Assembly (NCBI GenBank): GCA_019055375.1
Contig: JAHQIW010006477.1
Span: forward strand, 1-64,000
Length of the DNA: 64,000 nt
Reading direction: 5' to 3'
Source: Parelaphostrongylus tenuis
Taxonomy: Eukaryota; Nematoda; Chromadorea; Rhabditida; Metastrongylidae
A program made the translations under genes and the position numbers. Position 1 is the first letter of the stretch, and every line of letters begins with the position of its first letter. The notes under the pieces are model-generated. The model was not told the origin of the DNA and ran no database searches. It was given only the letters and a program-made list of their open reading frames with translations. Shown in pieces: positions 11,301 to 25,000 of the stretch.

Positions 11301-13269
11301 AAAGCCGAAAAGCATATCAATATGTAAAGGAATTTTCGTAGTATCTTAGCCAATTGTTTTATCTGGAGTTTCTACCAAAGCGAAGGAAATTTTTCGAATG
11401 GAATAGCAATATATCGATCACACCGCCCCGGTCACACCCGCTGCCACGGCCTTCGCCTTGTCGAATATCCTGTAAACAACGTTACCAAAAACGTAAAACT
11501 CGATCTTATTTTCCCTGCTAAGCCGTGTTTCCAGAAAATAAGAACACCGCTAGTATCAGAAAACATCACCTTATCATGTGACTACTAATAGGCTAAAGAA
11601 AGAGCTTTGTCCGGCGAACTTTGAAGCAAAAATCAAAGACCAGAGGAGATTGAAAGATCAGAAGAGCCTTTCAGAAAGCAAATACATTTTTTAATTCTTT
11701 GAAGCTTGTGCTATAGTTTGAATACTAACACTCTGAAGAAGGAGTTTTGTCCAGCGAAATATAAGCGAAATAAGAGAAAAACACGTGGTTTTATGAAATA
11801 TGATATTATTTGTTTGTTACAATATTATAGAGGAGTGTTCTAAAAAGCCGGCGACGTGGGGTTGTAGCCACAGGTCTCAGCTTTCGAATGGTTACTAACA
11901 CTCTTATGAAAAGTTCTTCTCCAGCGAATGACACCGATTTTTAATTCTTTTCCTCGTAATCAAAAAAAAAATCGAAAGATCATAATATAGGTTCCAACTC
12001 CTGAAGTACACTAGTAATCCACAAAATAATTGAGAGATATTCGTAACTGAAATCGCATGCAGCAGGCATCATTATTTTTGACCAATGAATCAGTGATTTC
12101 CAAATTTTCAACATCTTTGATGACTTGTGGTGTTGTAAATATTGAAAAATGTAAAGAAAACCGTAATGGAGTAACGAAAGCCTCGCTCCGCTTTGCAATT
12201 TGCGCTGCGCGCAGCCATTTCTATTGCGTTCCGAACGGGCTAAGCAGCTAGCAAAAATGGCTTCAAAAGCGCTAATACGGGCGACACGAAACCCACACTA
12301 AGTATGACTCCGATAAAAGTCACATCGCGTGTTCATGTAAATTTTGATTAGACCTACGAACAATGACCTACGCCCACTAGCTGTAACACATATCAATTAC
12401 TAATGCACTCATACATATTCTATTATGTTGCGCACGCACAGGCCCAACATTTTGTAAGGATTTTTCCACAAGAAGGACCAAAATTACACGGGACATTTTG
12501 AGTCACGCTGTTTGCTAATGACATTTAGGATTGCGAAGACTTCGTATGATTACAAAGACTGCTAATGACCTATTCGAGATTATGAAGACTTATAAAGACT
12601 CACGAAAGTTGAAATTACTTCATCGACTACGGAAAGTAGTCGGCATTGTAAAGAGAAGCGTTGACACGTTAATGCTTGTTAAATGTGATATGTAAACTTT
12701 TTACATGGGAAAGAGTGAACCTCAGATGACAGTGCACCACATTTAATCAACTTTTCATCTCCTCTTCAAGGGGGAAAGGTCGTCTCGTCACCGAGAAGTC
12801 TCGTAGAGAACAAGGACTGCTTGGTGACGGGCCGACACTGTCGGTGGTGGTAGGTGCCGTGCCCAAAGCGGTTTACTAAGTCGCTATTGAAATGTTTATG
12901 AAGAATTCGATATCGTTTTTCACACCTTGTTTTGTGTAGAACAACTCAGAATTCATTTTTTAGAATGTGTTCCTCAGAAAAGTGAAGCAAGAAAACTGAA
13001 CGATACAGTTGAACCGTGAGCCTAGGAAATAAGTGAAGCATCATTTCCCTTAGTTCACAGCTCCCTCTTGGTGAGCCGAAAAACGAGGTTTATATAGCCC
13101 AATTCTTTTGAATAGGTGAAGGTTCAGCTAATTTCGTTTCTTCAGAGCCCGAAAAAGCAGGTTGTCTATAACCTAATCATCCAAACACCCTTGCCACTCC
13201 GACAGATAGAAGTCGCCAAACCTAGATTTCAATCGCGCTCGGAGCAAATCAACTTTTCTGCGCACTCGT

Positions 13270-13369
13270 CACTTTATGTGAGCCTTCCTTCCACCAAGTT
13301 GTCCAAGTAGAGACCAACGATGCAGAGTCACATGGACTGCTAATGCACTTTTGACTTCAAAATAACAGT

Positions 13370-13422
<53 letters not shown>

Positions 13423-13620
13423 TATATATATATATATATATCATATATATATATATATATAGTGTCAAATTGCGCGTGATAGAAAGGCATCTCACCCTGT
13501 TATTACGCATGATTTGACTCAGTATGCAAGGTTGTAAATTTGATGTCAAAAGTGCATCTTCAGTTCATGCAAACTCTGTATCAATGGTCTCGCTTGGACA
13601 GCATTATGGAAGACTAACAG
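13270..13620. repeat. Inverted repeat pair flanking a (TA)n microsatellite
   Basis: About 90 bp at 13270-13365 are repeated inverted at 13530-13620 (shared TCAAAAGTGCAT, CATG, GGTCTC, CTTGGACA). Between them 13374-13460 is almost pure TA. A shorter relative of the arm lies at about 30870-30960. Confidence 0.65.
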
Positions 13621-15989
13621 AAAACGGTGAGAGCATAGAAAAGTTATTTTGTTCTCAATGCGATCAAAATCTAGGTATAATGATTTTTCCTGTTAAAGTT
13701 GCGGAGGTAGGCTGACTGAGTATGTTAAAGACAACCTCAACTATCCAGGCCTTGAAGAAAACGAAACCCGCCAAAACGATAGCTGCTCAGACAAATCTGA
13801 TTAAGACATTTTTTTCGTGTTTTGGCTCATCAAGAAAAAACTGTGAACTACTGAACAATGACTACTTTGATAAATGGTCGTGGGAATACAATCTTTAATA
13901 CGGTCAATATAGCATACCCGATATGTGGAGTGCTGTGCAAAAATGTTTGCGTCAGCCGCGATACGCTCAATAATAAGACAAAATATGGAAAGCAATAAAG
14001 GGATAAACGGCTAGGTAACGGATGAAGAACATATTTTAAACGGTAACGGCTGCTTTTCATATGCCATGCCTTTAATAGACATAAGGATAAAAAGAATTGT
14101 TTTAAAAAATGATTAGTTGTTTTCTGAAAGTAGTTGCACTCTTACACAACATTATGTCGACGTGATGAGTCATTTTTTTGGAAATGCTTGATGTCTGTCT
14201 TTTTAAACTAGGAGAATTTTTATGAAAAGTAAGATAGATAATATTGTTGATAGTATAATGTACAAATTAAGGAACGAGATGGATTGGAACGTACAAGTGT
14301 AACCTCAGTAGGTAGTAGGACAATGTTGTGTGGCGCAACTATCTATACAGCGTGTAAAAGTTCAGATGATATTTATTTTGCTAAGTTTAGCATTGATATA
14401 ATACTTCTTTAATTAATGCTGATGATTTCATTGAATTCTCTATCCAGTTCCGTCTAAAATATATTCTATTTATATGTTTATTTTCAGTTGTGCTCAAGTT
14501 ATGAATCGTGAAAGTTATTGGATCGCAGTAGTTGCGTTGCACAAGATGCTCGCACACTGCGCCGTATTCGTCCCAAGCGCGTGTCATGGCCGAACCACTC
14601 CATAATCGCCATAATCGACGTCAAACTTTCAAGGAGAGTCAGTAGAAGTCCGCAATAGCAAAAAACATAGGTCACGGTCATTTTCCGACTCTGTTATGGT
14701 CTGAACCGGTGTTTATGCCACTGGAAAGTCCCGTTATCCTTCATCACGGAAACGTCGAAATCAACTCTGCGAGCTATTGCTAGTAAGTCATAGGGGGTGT
14801 ATTGAAGCTTTGGAATCCCCAACACTTTGGCGTCGACGGATACGCCTCAATAGGACTGAGCTCTTGCGCATTCGGTTCGTTAAAAAAATGGCCGTAGATC
14901 AAGAGCAGTCTCCAGGCTTTTGGCGCAGGAACATTTGACCGTCAAAATCGCCTTGTCTCAAATCAATGGATTACTCAGTGTAATCCAAACTGGAATAAGA
15001 AGTCTCGGCTACTCGCTAAACTAGCGTAGACGAGCTTAAAACGACTTTGCTACCCGCTTGGGAGTGGGAGGTAATTACGATGGAAATCCGTGCGAGCATC
15101 TTGTGCAACTCAACGACTGTGACTCGTATTTTCGCGATCCATAACTTAGCCACAACTGACACTAAACACATGAATAAAATAAATTTTAGACCAAAATTAA
15201 ACAAAGAATTCAATGAAATTATCGGTATTGATGGAAAATGTGATGTCTATGCTAAATTAACAGAATGGAAATTATCAGAACTTTCTATGCACTCTACATA
15301 TTCGCATACTGAATGAACCAATCGAATCAGTTACTATTGACATATGAGAAGTGTGATTTCTACGGGTATTCCAGAAACATCACTATCTCATGGTCATGAC
15401 AGCAGATAACCGATGTAATAACACTTGTGCGACGACGTGACTTCTATAGGAATCACAAGATGCTCAAATAACTGATAGTCGATTTGAACTTTGAAGCAAC
15501 GTATATCAGTTCACAGTGAGTTATATCAATATCGATAGTAATCAATAGCATCTGTACAACTCTTCAGAACAAAGGGTCTCCATTACGATGGAGTTCTGGT
15601 ATTTTGGCGCACAGATCATGTGTTTCTTCCACTGCACCGCTTTAGAACTCATTTCTCAAAGACAAAATCAAGTAAATAAGTGGAATCCTGTCTATTGTAG
15701 GAAACTGTTGTTCTTCGAAGCTTCTCGTTTGCTTTTCTCACCGCTTCTGCGTTAAGAGTTATGAAATGTTGCATCTTGTTGCTTAGCGATTAAGCAAAGT
15801 CTCTCCTATAAATCTATAGAGTTCTGAACTGTCAAAGTACTTCAACGATCTAGCAAAATACTCTTAACTGTGAAAAAATAGACTCAGCTTCGAAAGATTC
15901 AATAACTGGAAGTGGAAGTGAGTCGATGTAGGAAGCATGGAAACAGCACTTTACAATAAAGTAGTACTGATAGATGTTGTTCACGGCGA

Positions 15990-16215
15990 GCATGGAGCTG
16001 AGCTCCACCCTCCAACACTCTCCGGCGGTCAACAAGAAGGCTCTATGGAACGCCACAGCTAGGCTATCCTCGAGATTGCAGGGAGACATGCTCGATCAGT
16101 ATTCTACGTCATTCAAAAAGAAGGCGAACAGTGAATCAAATGTTCTAGCTAGAATCACTGAGATCAGCAATAGAAAATTGTGATTACGGGTCGTGTAAAT
16201 AAATAAGTAATAAAA
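15990..16215 (+). repeat. tRNA-Ser/Leu-like SINE copy, 5'-truncated
   Basis: GGCTATCCTCGAGATTGCAG and GAGACATGCTCGATCAG match the family body. It ends in a run of AAATAAATAAGTAATAAAAT. Confidence 0.5.
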
Positions 16216-17124
16216 TAAATAGTACTGATAGAGGTTGAATGGAAATCAACAGTGCAAGAAGAAGTAATTGAAAATGAAAGAAAATTAAACGTTTGCTACA
16301 TTATCATAAAGAAGAGGTTTGTCTAGAAGTATGAAGCGAACGTTTGGTTACAGGAAAACGAACGCTGACCTTCACGAGCATGCCACATTTGATTTACTAA
16401 GGCATTCGCAAGATGTTCGCGTATTTCACAATGGGACTTTCAGCAGTCATAACTCAATTGTAAGCAATCTTCTGTTTGGCGTAATAACAGCTGAAGCCAA
16501 CACTTTCGTACAATTTTCATAAGATCTTGAATCCTTTTTCAATAAAATCTGAGTTTTTCACTTCCTGAATTTTGGTTTACATGGTGGAGCACTCTCTCCT
16601 TCAATCAAAGCAGCTATTCGAATTAATTCAGGTAAGAAAAATGTTCTGACAAAATGCAAAGCATATGGGAAATGAGACAGATCTTCAGACTCCACTTCAC
16701 TTTTTGACGTCACGATCTGTTACAGTGTAGGCTCGCACTTCAGTGCAGCACCATAGGCCCTTGCAATGGGCAGCAACGATCGCGGTTATATCTACATGTG
16801 TATTTCTTTGTGTTCATCACAGTAAGTCTCTGGCGTAATAGTTCAGTCGGATTGGGCAAAGTAAGTAAGCTTTCATAGATTTGCAGATTATCATGTCGTA
16901 CGTTTACATTGAAAATCACTTGATTTTGAGGAGTACAATGGTAAACAGTTATTCATCGTGTCAGTTGGGGAACATCGTGGTGGCACCAGATGTATAATAA
17001 TAATTTTACGGCACCCGTGTGTCAAAAATGTCTCGAATTTTACTCCTAACTATGAGCGTTGAAACATTATTCAACTTCAAATACCGGTTTTAGAGGTTTC
17101 TCTTCTATATTATATAGCTGGCGC

Positions 17125-17340
17125 TGGGGAGCGTGGCAGAGTGGCTGTGATGCTCGTCACTGCGCGGCGCGGGGCTGATCCTCACCTCCAGCACTTTTCA
17201 GCAATCAAGAAGAAACGCCACGACCAGGTATCTTTCAAAATTGAGAGGAGGTGCGCTTAATCATTGTACTACGACGTTCAAGAAGTAGGCAAAACCGAGA
17301 TCCTCACAGTAAAAAGCATGAGACGGATTGAATAAAATGA
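17125..17340 (+). repeat. tRNA-Ser/Leu-like SINE
   Basis: The head GGGGAGCGTGGCAGAGTGG resembles the A box of a class II tRNA. It is followed by CAATCAAGAAGAAACGCCAC, a shared body and an A-rich end. Related copies lie at about 15990-16215, 24800-25000 and 52410-52680. Confidence 0.55.
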
Positions 17341-19976
17341 AAAAAATTGGAAGAAACCAGATTAATGTAGAGTGCTTTGCGAGATTCCAGTTAACGCAAA
17401 TGTTTCTGCACAGCACTCTACAATATTGGGTATACTATAAGATAATACCATCGCAAGAGGCGGTTAGATGAACGAACTCCGAATGAGAAAGCAGATTTTC
17501 TTGCGAAACTTCAAAGATGACATTAATCGAAGAATTTTTTCTACGCATCGTAATACAATCACACGTCAAGGTCGTCCACTCCACTCCTCGTACTTGAGAG
17601 GCTGATTTCTCACTCGAAACATTTGCAGCCGCTTGAGCACTGTTCAACTGTTTTTTTTTCCTCGTAGCTGTTCACACTGCTTCTCTTGACGCATAAAATT
17701 TTACAAAGAACCGGCATTCCATGAAGCTTAGATGACTTATAAGGATTTAGGCCTTGCACAGTTACGACGTACATGCTAATCCGTTTTATGGTGTTCGTGC
17801 TTGTCATGGAACTCAATTTGATCAAAGGGCTATAAGAAGGTGGCTGTACAAGTACGTGGAAAGCAGTTCGCAGCAGTTTCAACAAATAATGATTTAAAAA
17901 GAATCTTATATGTCATACTAAGATTTAAAATCTGGATTTTTCAACATGGGTATTTCACGCTAGGGAAACTGTTTGTTGAAGCAAGGCGGAGAAAAATAGT
18001 CAATGAAGCCCTTTATAAATGTAAAATGTCGAAGTGTTGGAAGTATGATGAGAAAGTTCATATTTTGCGAGCGGAAACTCGAAGCTCACATAAGACTACA
18101 CAGCGGTGGACGGCTTAACTGTGAAAAAAGTAAAAGTCAAAGGTGTTGGAGTTGTGCTCAGCTTCATGTTTGGTTACTAAGTCCATGCATTCGTGTATTT
18201 ATCTATGATGAAATCGATGAAGAGATAAATCGTCTGCTTTTGATCAGATTTCTAAGTATGCAAAATGAAGTCGACTCCACAAGCACAGAAGTGGTAAATG
18301 AATGCTTGCCGTATGCAACGGCTAGCGAAGACCTTAACATTGTTTGAGTAAACGCCTTTATTCTCTCATATAAGTCTGAACCATTTGGTCAACACTTGAA
18401 AGATAATAGCTTAGGGTACGCGAAGTGATGACAAAAGATAATCAACAAGCATTCTCTATTTTATTGTTTATATGGTAGTGATATGGTGTTGCGACTATAA
18501 ATCCGAGAGTGCTGAGTGGTATGCAGATTTCTATCTAACCAATACGCTACCGGGCTCATGATGTGCTATCACTCTTTCTGTGAAATCTGTTGCAGCTTCA
18601 TCCTTCATCTTTATGCGCACCAAGGCATCTACGCTACAGAGTATAGTTTCATTCTATGACTTAAGGGAGTCGAATAAATGGCTCATTTCTCAACGACTAT
18701 TGAACGTCGAACCGTTTATCACTTATTCTTTATGATCTCCTGCGCTTCAAGATCTGATAAAATACAAATTCGATAAAACAACAGTTCCAGCTACATTTGA
18801 AAAATGGCACCGAGCTGCTTTTACCAGCGGTGACACGAAAGAATACATCGACAAGAGGTACACTTTCAATTTACGTAAACGGATAGAATTTGGGCACTGT
18901 TATTTCCCATCTATGAAGGGATCTTGATACCAAATCAATCAATAAGAAATCAATTCTGTAACAGATTTGTTTTTTACGACAAATGATTAGTCCTAATGTT
19001 TTTTAAACATGCTAACGATTATACTTGATGTATCGTAACCGCGTGATACCGTACCCGATTTTTTACTACGCTCGGTATCCAATGATACCAATGAGTTTAA
19101 CTTGTTTTATTGCTTCTATACAAACGATTACGCGTTGTTTTACTATATAGTTTGATCTTTCGAAGCATTTTCCGCTCTCCACCTTTGCATGGCTTACGTA
19201 CTTTCTGCGTTTCCTCATTTAGCTTCCCCTTGTTCTTCGAATATCTCTACCGCTTCTTTGTGATGAAAAAAATGTTATCGGCACGATGGTGCAAGGAACT
19301 GGTAGTCGCTCTAAGAATGTGCCATATTTTGGGCAAGTTCCGCAGTTTTAAAATTTTCAAATAGCTATATATGTTTGAGGACGATGGAGTTGAGAACCCG
19401 TAATGCTCCTGAAAACATAGTGTGCACTGTTTGTGTCTACGTCAAACTTTAGTCCCTTCTAACCAACTACTTTCACTTTCGGTAATAAGTGACATCACTG
19501 TTTTCTCTTTAACAGAAACAATCTCTGCGCTGAACGAACGAAGCCTTAAGAAAACCCGTTTTTTTTAGAATATCAGGAGTAGCTTCTCTTGAGGACAACG
19601 TTCATCACAACATTTGTGATGTATAACCTATCGAGTGGATACAGAAAGCATTGAAAAACTGTCTGATGAAATACAAATATGAGAAAAGCTCATCAAAAAC
19701 ATTACGCGTCGTTACAAATGGGTTCCGTAAAGCTTTGAAAGTATGCACCATGTAAAACGAATATTCTCATAATGTGATAGAATATATGTTGTACAAATCA
19801 AATCCACCAATCACTATGGATATTTCGGTACACAGCTTGATCATAGATATCGATAAATCAATCAGGTTCTCTTCGTCTCTGACATACTCCTGCTTTGTAA
19901 AGGATATTATTCCTATAACGTTCAATTGATACCACTGTTCTATTTCCAGTTTTCGCTTTATACACTTTTTATTAGG

Positions 19977-20490
19977 GTGAAGTGAAAGTTCTGGGGCATT
20001 TAAAAAAAGACTGAAATTTCATGCATGAATTCCAAACAAAAACAATAATAACTAATCTCCAAAATAAAGCGCATCGTTATCTACGACTTTCTGCTATGGA
20101 TCCACCAAGTTTCGAATCTAGACGTAGTACCACTCCTTCGACTTCGATGGAAAGAAATTTTGTCATGCTTCTTCAACCTTATCGTAAGATTCAGTTAGCC
20201 TTCTTCGGGCCTTCTTCTTCCACTTTGTTGATTTCATCGACTGCAGCTCACTGTGAAAGACACTATCTCCAATAATGAAGCAGTTAAACACGAAATTCGA
20301 TTGCACCGTTGGATATGGCGGAGGCTTGTAACAAAGCGAATGCGGAAGACGAATAATATTCTAGGCCTTCAGTGGGGTAATCCCACATAAGAAACTGTAA
20401 TATTCCCATGATATGCATGGGAGTTATCTCATGTTCATTAAGGTACCCAGAACTTTCTTTCCAATGCGTAACATATTATTCAAACTCGCT
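19977..20490 (-). mobile_element. Second internally deleted copy of the same mariner family
   Basis: On the minus strand it shows the same blocks as the 39.2-kb copy, CAATCGAATTTCGTG, GGTTGAAGAAGCATG and CAGAAAGTCGTAGA, in the same order. The end sequence GAAAGTTCTGGG(C/T) appears at both sides. It has similar internal deletions, so the two copies probably derive from one deleted parent. Confidence 0.7.
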
Positions 20491-20585
20491 ATAAAAATGT
20501 CAGTTTTTTCTGAAAAGTGAAAATGTGACTTTTTCTTTATCCGTAAGAACGATCGGGTATCAACTGCGTCCAACCGGAATCACTG

Positions 20586-20620
20586 CGGCTCTGAGGAAGA
20601 CAAAGGCGCCGATACGTTAC
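20586..20620 (+). ncRNA. Decayed hammerhead-like tail of a repeat
   Basis: Core CTGAGGA at 20591-20597 matches the consensus. GATAC at 20611-20615 replaces GAAAC and stem II is weak. The downstream AATAAAGG..ATGACAACC tail parallels the 27.2 and 31.1 kb copies. Confidence 0.3.
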
Positions 20621-21785
20621 ACGAATAAAGGTTTTATGACAACCTCCTGGCAAATAGTACCGGAAGAATTTTGCTAATTATTGTCATTCGTCATTTCTAA
20701 TATTCAGATTAATACAACGAGAAGGTGATCTTGATTTGTACGTGACTGTTTCCCTACAATGTCTGGTGCTGGCTAATAAAAAGGCTAAAGAATAAAGCTC
20801 TTGACATTAATCAATTCCTGAGAATGCGTCATCCATTCGTCTTCAATTTTTAGCTTAGTTTGAGGAGACTGATTGTATATCTGGCCTTGACAATAACTCG
20901 CAGAGGCCTACCGATATATCAACTTTCCCTATTGCTAGACTAGAACATTGCTGTTCCCTCCCAGACAAATCCGGCACCAGTTTTTAGAATAGCTGACCCA
21001 CGTGAACAATAACATTTCAAAACAATTTCCACATACCCTTGGGATAACAATGTACACTATCAGATGGTTCACCTTAAACGAGGTTGTTATGTGGTTTTTA
21101 TATGGTTATGATTTTGACGTCTTTGTCTTTTTGCGAGCCTATTGATCTAAGTCGATGGTCCACCGAGATTACTTCATTCGAACGGTGGTCTACCTCAGGA
21201 AGGTTCAACTCGACTGCGCAGAGCAGAACCGCTAAGACAAACGACTGTGAACTATCGACTCCCATCAGTCGGTTTTGGAGAAGAAGAAGACGTCAAAATA
21301 CTAGTCGAATCAGTTTTGTATAGCAATCCTGTGTAAGCCGAACAATCTGAAGGAATATATTGTTTACGACGAGATTGAGTGAAGATTTGTTTGGGTATTC
21401 ACTCGATAATTTAGAAGTAAATAAGCCGCCCGGAAAATTGTTTGTAAGATGTTCTACGCAATAAGTAAGCTAGTATGTTGTAATCCAGAGTCTGACGAAA
21501 ACGCATTTTCTAGAATATCCTTTGAGAATCCTGCTGTAAGATTGCCGTTTCCGTCCATATTAATGAGTAACTGATGAGTCGCATGGTTCAGTATCCTAAA
21601 TGTGAGCTTACTTTTTGTTCGGGAGTTGTCAATTCACTTGTTTTGTTTACACAGAAAGGATATAGGCAACGACTATGTGTGCTTGGACTCCTACATGTCA
21701 ATAGTAAATTCTCAATGTAGTTGGATTAGAGGGCGAAATAGAAGCCTATCGTTAGACTCAGGCAGAGAACTCCTCTTAGGGGAAA

Positions 21786-21828
21786 TATTAAGGGGGGAGG
21801 GGGAAGGGGGAGGGGGAGGGGGGTGTGA
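21786..21828 (+). repeat. G-run tract with quadruplex potential
   Basis: Six successive runs of five to six G separated by A or AA on the plus strand satisfy the usual four-run G-quadruplex pattern several times over. No gene is adjacent. Confidence 0.7.
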
Positions 21829-22027
21829 AAACAAATTGCAGGTGAAACAATAGATTTAAAGCGTCCTTAGTAATAGGTGAGGTACTAGGCATGGCATATA
21901 AAAGAGAATTGTGCAAGAAATTCGGATTATACGGTAATAAGATTCCATTGCTTAAGCACAGCATTATGAATTTACCGTCAAATACAAAAAAAAGTATGAA
22001 GAATAAGGCATTTAGAGTTGATCAATC

Positions 22028-22310
22028 AATGAGGGAAACGCCATGGAATCGACTGACTGAGCATCGTTAGGGGTGATTGAATGAATATCTGGCCTGCGCA
22101 GTAACATGTGGAGGCCATTAATGCATCAAGTCAACGATTTTATCCTCCAAACGAATGTTCTGGTCTCAGAAGGTTGGAAGGCTGATGACCTTCAAGCGTG
22201 GGATTAAACCATTCCAAGCCGTTCCAGCGTGGATTATAGAACACCTTTAGCCACTGCGTTACAAGTGCTCTCATTATGTACTAGCGCGCACAACAATTTC
22301 AAGCAGTAAC
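22028..22310 (+). repeat. SINE family D copy, diverged
   Basis: GTTGATCAATCAATGAGGGA, ATCTGGCCTGCGCAG and AAGCGTGGGATTAAACC follow the order of the family markers. A second, more diverged copy lies at about 20815-21010. Confidence 0.5.
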
Positions 22311-24799
22311 CAGAGCGAATTACTCTGTTTTACAAACGTATATGACACATGCTCACTCTTCAATTTTTGCCTAACGGTCTTGAAAACAGCGACAATGAAA
22401 ACATCACCGAGCACAAATACAATTGCACACCTATTATTTACCGAATTGACGGAGACTTGGTTTCACCTGACGTGAAATTGAACCTGCCACATCGTGTGTA
22501 TTGCAAGCGTATCTTGCCACTATGCCACACATCACGTGCTATTGCACAGCGATTGCAAAACATTATTGCAGTTTTTGTCAAATGTGTGAAAAAGAAAAGC
22601 TCTCAATATGAATAAAACATTGAGTATGCAGATTGTACACAATAGTGTGGTGACGGGTAGCGTAGTTACAGATGTGTCGTTCAGCATTGCGTACAAGTTC
22701 TGGGTTCTATCCCATACTCATTGCGCAAGTTTGACTCTTCCCGAGATCGAGAAATTCTTACGGTTTGATATCTGGATGAACAGTGGTGCACTGAATTTGG
22801 AAGTAAGACAAAATATGAGCAACATGTAAATTTGATGACTTGAACTAGACAAAATATTGAGAATTGTCGACGTAAATAGACGAAGAAGCATGCGTATGAA
22901 CAATTTTGCCCTCGATTCTAAGGACTACACAAGTAAGACCTTCGTTATCCAGTCTCTGCACTTTGCTAGGTACTACACGATTTTCTAAGTAAATATTCAA
23001 GTACATTTGTAATTCTTTCGAAATCCTTGCAGTGAAGGAACTTGAAGCCTTGGATATGCAGGCGATCTAGGAGAATGATGGCTCTATTTAGAGTGGTAAG
23101 CTATAAAATTATTTCAGTAATGGGCGTGAAATTTAGTCTAAATTCTACAAATTCATCTTTATAATCGGCGTAGCTGAATCGTAACAAATATGAAACCTCA
23201 TTTCTGTAGAACTTGATCTAATAAACAATTGAGAAGAAGAAGTCTAAAAAGAGTTCAGAAAGAAAAGTGAGTAAAAAGAGTTAAATAAAGATAGATAAAA
23301 CAGTTTGATGGCGAAACATTTGAAAAAGTGTAATGAAACAGGGAACGATTTTAGAAAAGAGTGAGAATAAAAAAGCAAATATTAAAAGAGTCGAGCAGAA
23401 GAATGATTTATAATGAGGCACATGTCAGTCAACGATCTAAGGCTTAACCTCGTTTACATTGGCCGAGGTAATCAGAAGAATAGGAGTCCTTGAAGAGTTA
23501 TAAAGTTAAAGGTCAGGGATGATCAGCAAAACTCGATCAAAATCGGCTTTGTCGTCTTTCAAAGGCCGTAGTGTGACAATGTACATCGACCGATGATGAC
23601 GATTCGTCGTCGTCAACGAAACCGGTCGTAGCAAGCCGCAAAAATTGGTGGCGAGCATTAAATTGACGCTTAGAGGGAGTGAGCTGAATCAAAAGTTGGC
23701 AGAGTGTAAAAGAAGAGCGAAAATCAAATAACTTACAAACTCGCTGATCGTGATGGTAACGAGTTTTGTTAAAAGACCGGAATCGGAACTTTGTTGTCAT
23801 AGCCCTAATTGAGAACTCGATCTATAATTAGTGAAGCAATCAGTAACGCCGAAAACATCTACGTATTCGATGTTCTCTGTTTGTTTCAATGAGCATTAAC
23901 AATATTACAATGTGGAATACGCATCTGAAAAGGACTTTATTGGAATCACATGCCTAGTAATTTTTACACTTGCCATTCATTTATAGATACTTACTAGTAT
24001 TTATAATCAAAAGTAACATAAGGTAAAATTTTAGATAAAGATTTAGACTTTTTTTAGACTTAGATTCATAGCCCTATGTTCACATGTTGAACAATTTACA
24101 GCAAATATTGTGTTCTTTTTTTTATTCCCATGAAGAAGGCCAGGTATGTATTTCTGCTTGGCTGTTGCCTAGCTGTGTCATCGACTCTGCTGAATGAGTT
24201 ATGCTTGATTTCTTCAATATCTTTAGCCAGACTTTAGGGTGCTCAAAGTGCTTCACATAGGTCAGACTAGACTAGAGGTCGGCAGTGGATTTACTGCGTT
24301 TAATTGAGAACCCTTATAAAACATCAATAAGTGCTGAGATAGTTGTACGATGTAGAAGACATTACAGATAATGGCTAAAATAGTAGTACTACAGTAATTA
24401 TAATTTCACTACTTAATAATTCGCTGACCCATCTCCATGAATCGCGAGAAATCGTTTGAGTTTCAAAACAATTTATTCCATTGGAAACTCTTGGATGAGC
24501 AATGCTTTTTTACAATAAGGTCATAAGGGAAGTTGGGAATTTTCAGGTGGTCACGAGTTACACACCAGTATTGTTGTCATGAAGATGGTAGGGCATCTTA
24601 ACACTACATTCAAACCAAAGCTTCGAGCTCATTTATCTTGGGAGACTCTTGAGGCGCAAAAGTGCCCGAAATAGATATCACTCTAGTGAAGATCAACCAA
24701 TCCATTTTCTATCATTATAAGGCAGTAAATCATTTGGAACAAAGTTATGTGTTTTATATTCAAAAAATCACTTTGCTTTACCCTTTTTTTTGACCCACT

Positions 24800-25000
24800 T
24801 GGGCAGGTGCATGAAGTGAACAGTGATGCTCGACGCGAGGCTGATCTCCCACCCCTCCTCCGGCACTCCCTGGCAATCAATAATTAGCGCCCTTTAGAGT
24901 GTCTGAGCCTGGCTATACTTGAGTTAGCAAAGAGATGCGCTCAACCAGTTTAAAAAGAGTGATTTTCAGAAAGCGATGATGAAAAAGGAACAGTGGCTGC
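24800..25000 (+). repeat. tRNA-Ser/Leu-like SINE copy
   Basis: CCTGGCAATCAATAATTAGC, CCTGGCTATACTTGAG and GAGATGCGCTCAACCAG align with the copies at 16.0 and 52.4 kb. The head is truncated. Confidence 0.5.

Noticed and set aside
17994..18347. Possible C2H2 zinc-finger coding region on the plus strand
   Set aside because: Only one fragment (HIRLHSGGRLNC) is suggestive; the paired cysteines and histidines are not correctly spaced and no splice partners fit.
23587..23629. CGATGA..ACGAAAC..CCGGTC segment resembling a hammerhead
   Set aside because: The segment is better explained as one plain hairpin (CGACCG/CGGTCG ends); stem I bases next to the core are not complementary.
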